Of a stretch of 64,000 nt of DNA, positions 62,949-64,000 are shown piece after piece (position 1 is the stretch's first letter; the number at the start of each line of letters is the position of its first letter). The translations under genes and the position numbers were made by a program. The notes under the pieces were generated by a model. It worked only from the letters and a program-made list of their open reading frames with translations. It did no database searches and was not told the origin of the DNA. This stretch comes from Paracyclopina nana (Eukaryota > Arthropoda > Copepoda > Cyclopoida > Cyclopettidae), in the NCBI GenBank assembly GCA_019096065.1, contig JAGUCH010000004.1:6138001-6202000 (forward strand), written 5' to 3'.

Positions 62949-64000
62949 GGAAAATTGGTGAAATGTAGGGGAAAAACGAGTTTTTCTTCTCTGCTTTGCG
63001 CTGCTGTGTCCTGTTGCCACCACGTTGTTGAAACTGTTGATTGTTAGCTTCTTCTTATTCGCTCAGTACTGAAGATTTAGGCTGGCCTTTTCAGCTGCTT
63101 TCGCCTCTTCTTCTACGCTACTGCTGCCGCCGTGGTGGTGTATGTAGACAAATGTGGGCAACGAAAGCATGCGCACGCGCAATCTAGCTGTTAATGTGAG
63201 CTTCTTTGGCAGCTTTTAGAACGATAACAGATGCACCTCCCTAATGAAGTTTCATAATTGTCTGCGTTATTTTTGCTAGGAAGGCGTGCACGGATTCGTA
63301 AAACTGCTACTCCAGATGTTGTATGAGTTTGCATTCAGTTTTATGAGCGATCAATATCCCACTACATAATTATGTATTTTTATAGGAGCTTTGAAGATTC
63401 AACGCTTTCATTCGACGAATTTTTAATTGACTAGCAATATTTAGCGCAAAGCTATACTAGCTTAAAAAATCTACCCATATATGTATGCGAAAACTAATAT
63501 AATAGCAATTTTGCGTGCTCAATATTGGAATATGACGAAAACGTGCTAAAAACCTTTTTGCACACCCTACGCTTTTCGCATGTATAACAAGACTAACATT
63601 GTCTTTTGCAAGATTCGGGAAAAAGATATTTTGAACAAAACATCTTGGAGAAGGAAAGAGATCAGACTGGCATTAATGAATCAACTTTTTTAGCCTTCGA
63701 ACTAGCTTTTGGGCTAAAAAGCGTGGAAACTTTTTACGAAACAAGAATGTCTGTGTGGGATAATTGATCTCACCAACAATAAACTACAAGCTAAAGTAGA
63801 CTGTCTATTTTCGGCACCCCCTCTCTAATACAGCATTCTCTTTACAATTGAATGCATTCAGGCAAGCTTGATATTAATGTTTGGGGAAGTATGGCTACGA
63901 GGGAAAAAATCGATTGTCCCACATATTTAGCAAATAGTACACATTTCAAAGTCGATGCACGCAAAATTGTAGAAAAAGGGATATGATTATCAGGGTAAAA
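62949..64000. other. IMPDH upstream region and window end
   Basis: About 1.05 kb. The first 200 bp are the IMPDH promoter and leader (an open frame continues upstream of 62948 but without ATG); a CGCCG/TGCTGC-rich stretch lies near 63115-63140. The remainder is AT-rich and I see no gene or repeat in it. Confidence 0.55.

Overview
The window is nuclear DNA of a small animal, most probably an arthropod (subgroup not determinable here). The genes are animal housekeeping and cell-biology genes with many GT-AG introns, often only 46-70 nt. They sit close together on both strands, several in head-to-head pairs. One gene resembles the arthropod PP2C-like protein family typified by Drosophila CG9801. 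No bacterial, organellar or tRNA features were seen. Exon coordinates were derived by hand from splice signals, reading-frame continuity and remembered family sequences; no search was run.

Layout. 1-1429: 3' part of an ABCG half-transporter (+). 1469-3948: mitochondrial ketone-body enzyme SCOT/OXCT (-), head to head with a NOL7-like nucleolar protein (4188-4860, +). 5104-6788: LAPTM4/5-like lysosomal four-pass protein (-). 8705-9687: Rab18 (-). 10422-12944: intronless Myb-domain nuclear protein, TTF1/REB1-like (+). 13068-13981: short KAT14/Atac2-like acetyltransferase (+). 14568-28426: EPS8 (+), whose 11-kb fifth intron holds a 9.9-kb foldback-type element. 28918-29381: small proline-rich orphan gene with a TATA promoter (+). 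29507-34207: IFT122 (-), head to head with DNA topoisomerase II (34790-39947, +). 41030-42939: EHD/Past1 (+), followed in frame by a 212-codon open extension behind a single UGA. 45152-45670: orphan protein ending in a CaaX box (+). 46201-47663: ORP2-like oxysterol-binding protein (-). 48837-49788: SF3B4 (-), head to head with ERAL1 (50267-52172, +). 52169-54741: amino-acid transporter (-), whose stop codon overlaps that of ERAL1. 57406-60755: CG9801-like PP2C-fold protein (+). 61256-62948: IMP dehydrogenase (-). About 1 kb without a recognisable gene closes the window.

The most striking features are three. (1) The element in the EPS8 intron: about 55 copies of a 170/180-bp unit in two opposed arms, ended by short inverted termini rich in GCACC-type repeats and flanked by an identical 9-bp direct repeat. 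This is the architecture of foldback/MULE-like transposons, and its transcript could fold into a multi-kb hairpin. (2) A candidate stop-codon readthrough of EHD, which would add 212 residues. (3) The ERAL1/transporter pair, which share a palindromic TTAA as overlapping antiparallel stop codons. Smaller oddities are minimal upstream ORFs, a candidate GC-AG intron, an atypical Rab18 C-terminus, a KAT14 reduced to its catalytic domain, and an orphan prenylated protein.

Functionally the genes are not a pathway cluster. They cover ketone metabolism, purine synthesis, ribosome biogenesis (NOL7, TTF1-like, ERAL1), membrane traffic (Rab18, EHD, ORP, LAPTM), cilia (IFT122), actin (EPS8), splicing (SF3B4) and chromosome topology (TOP2).
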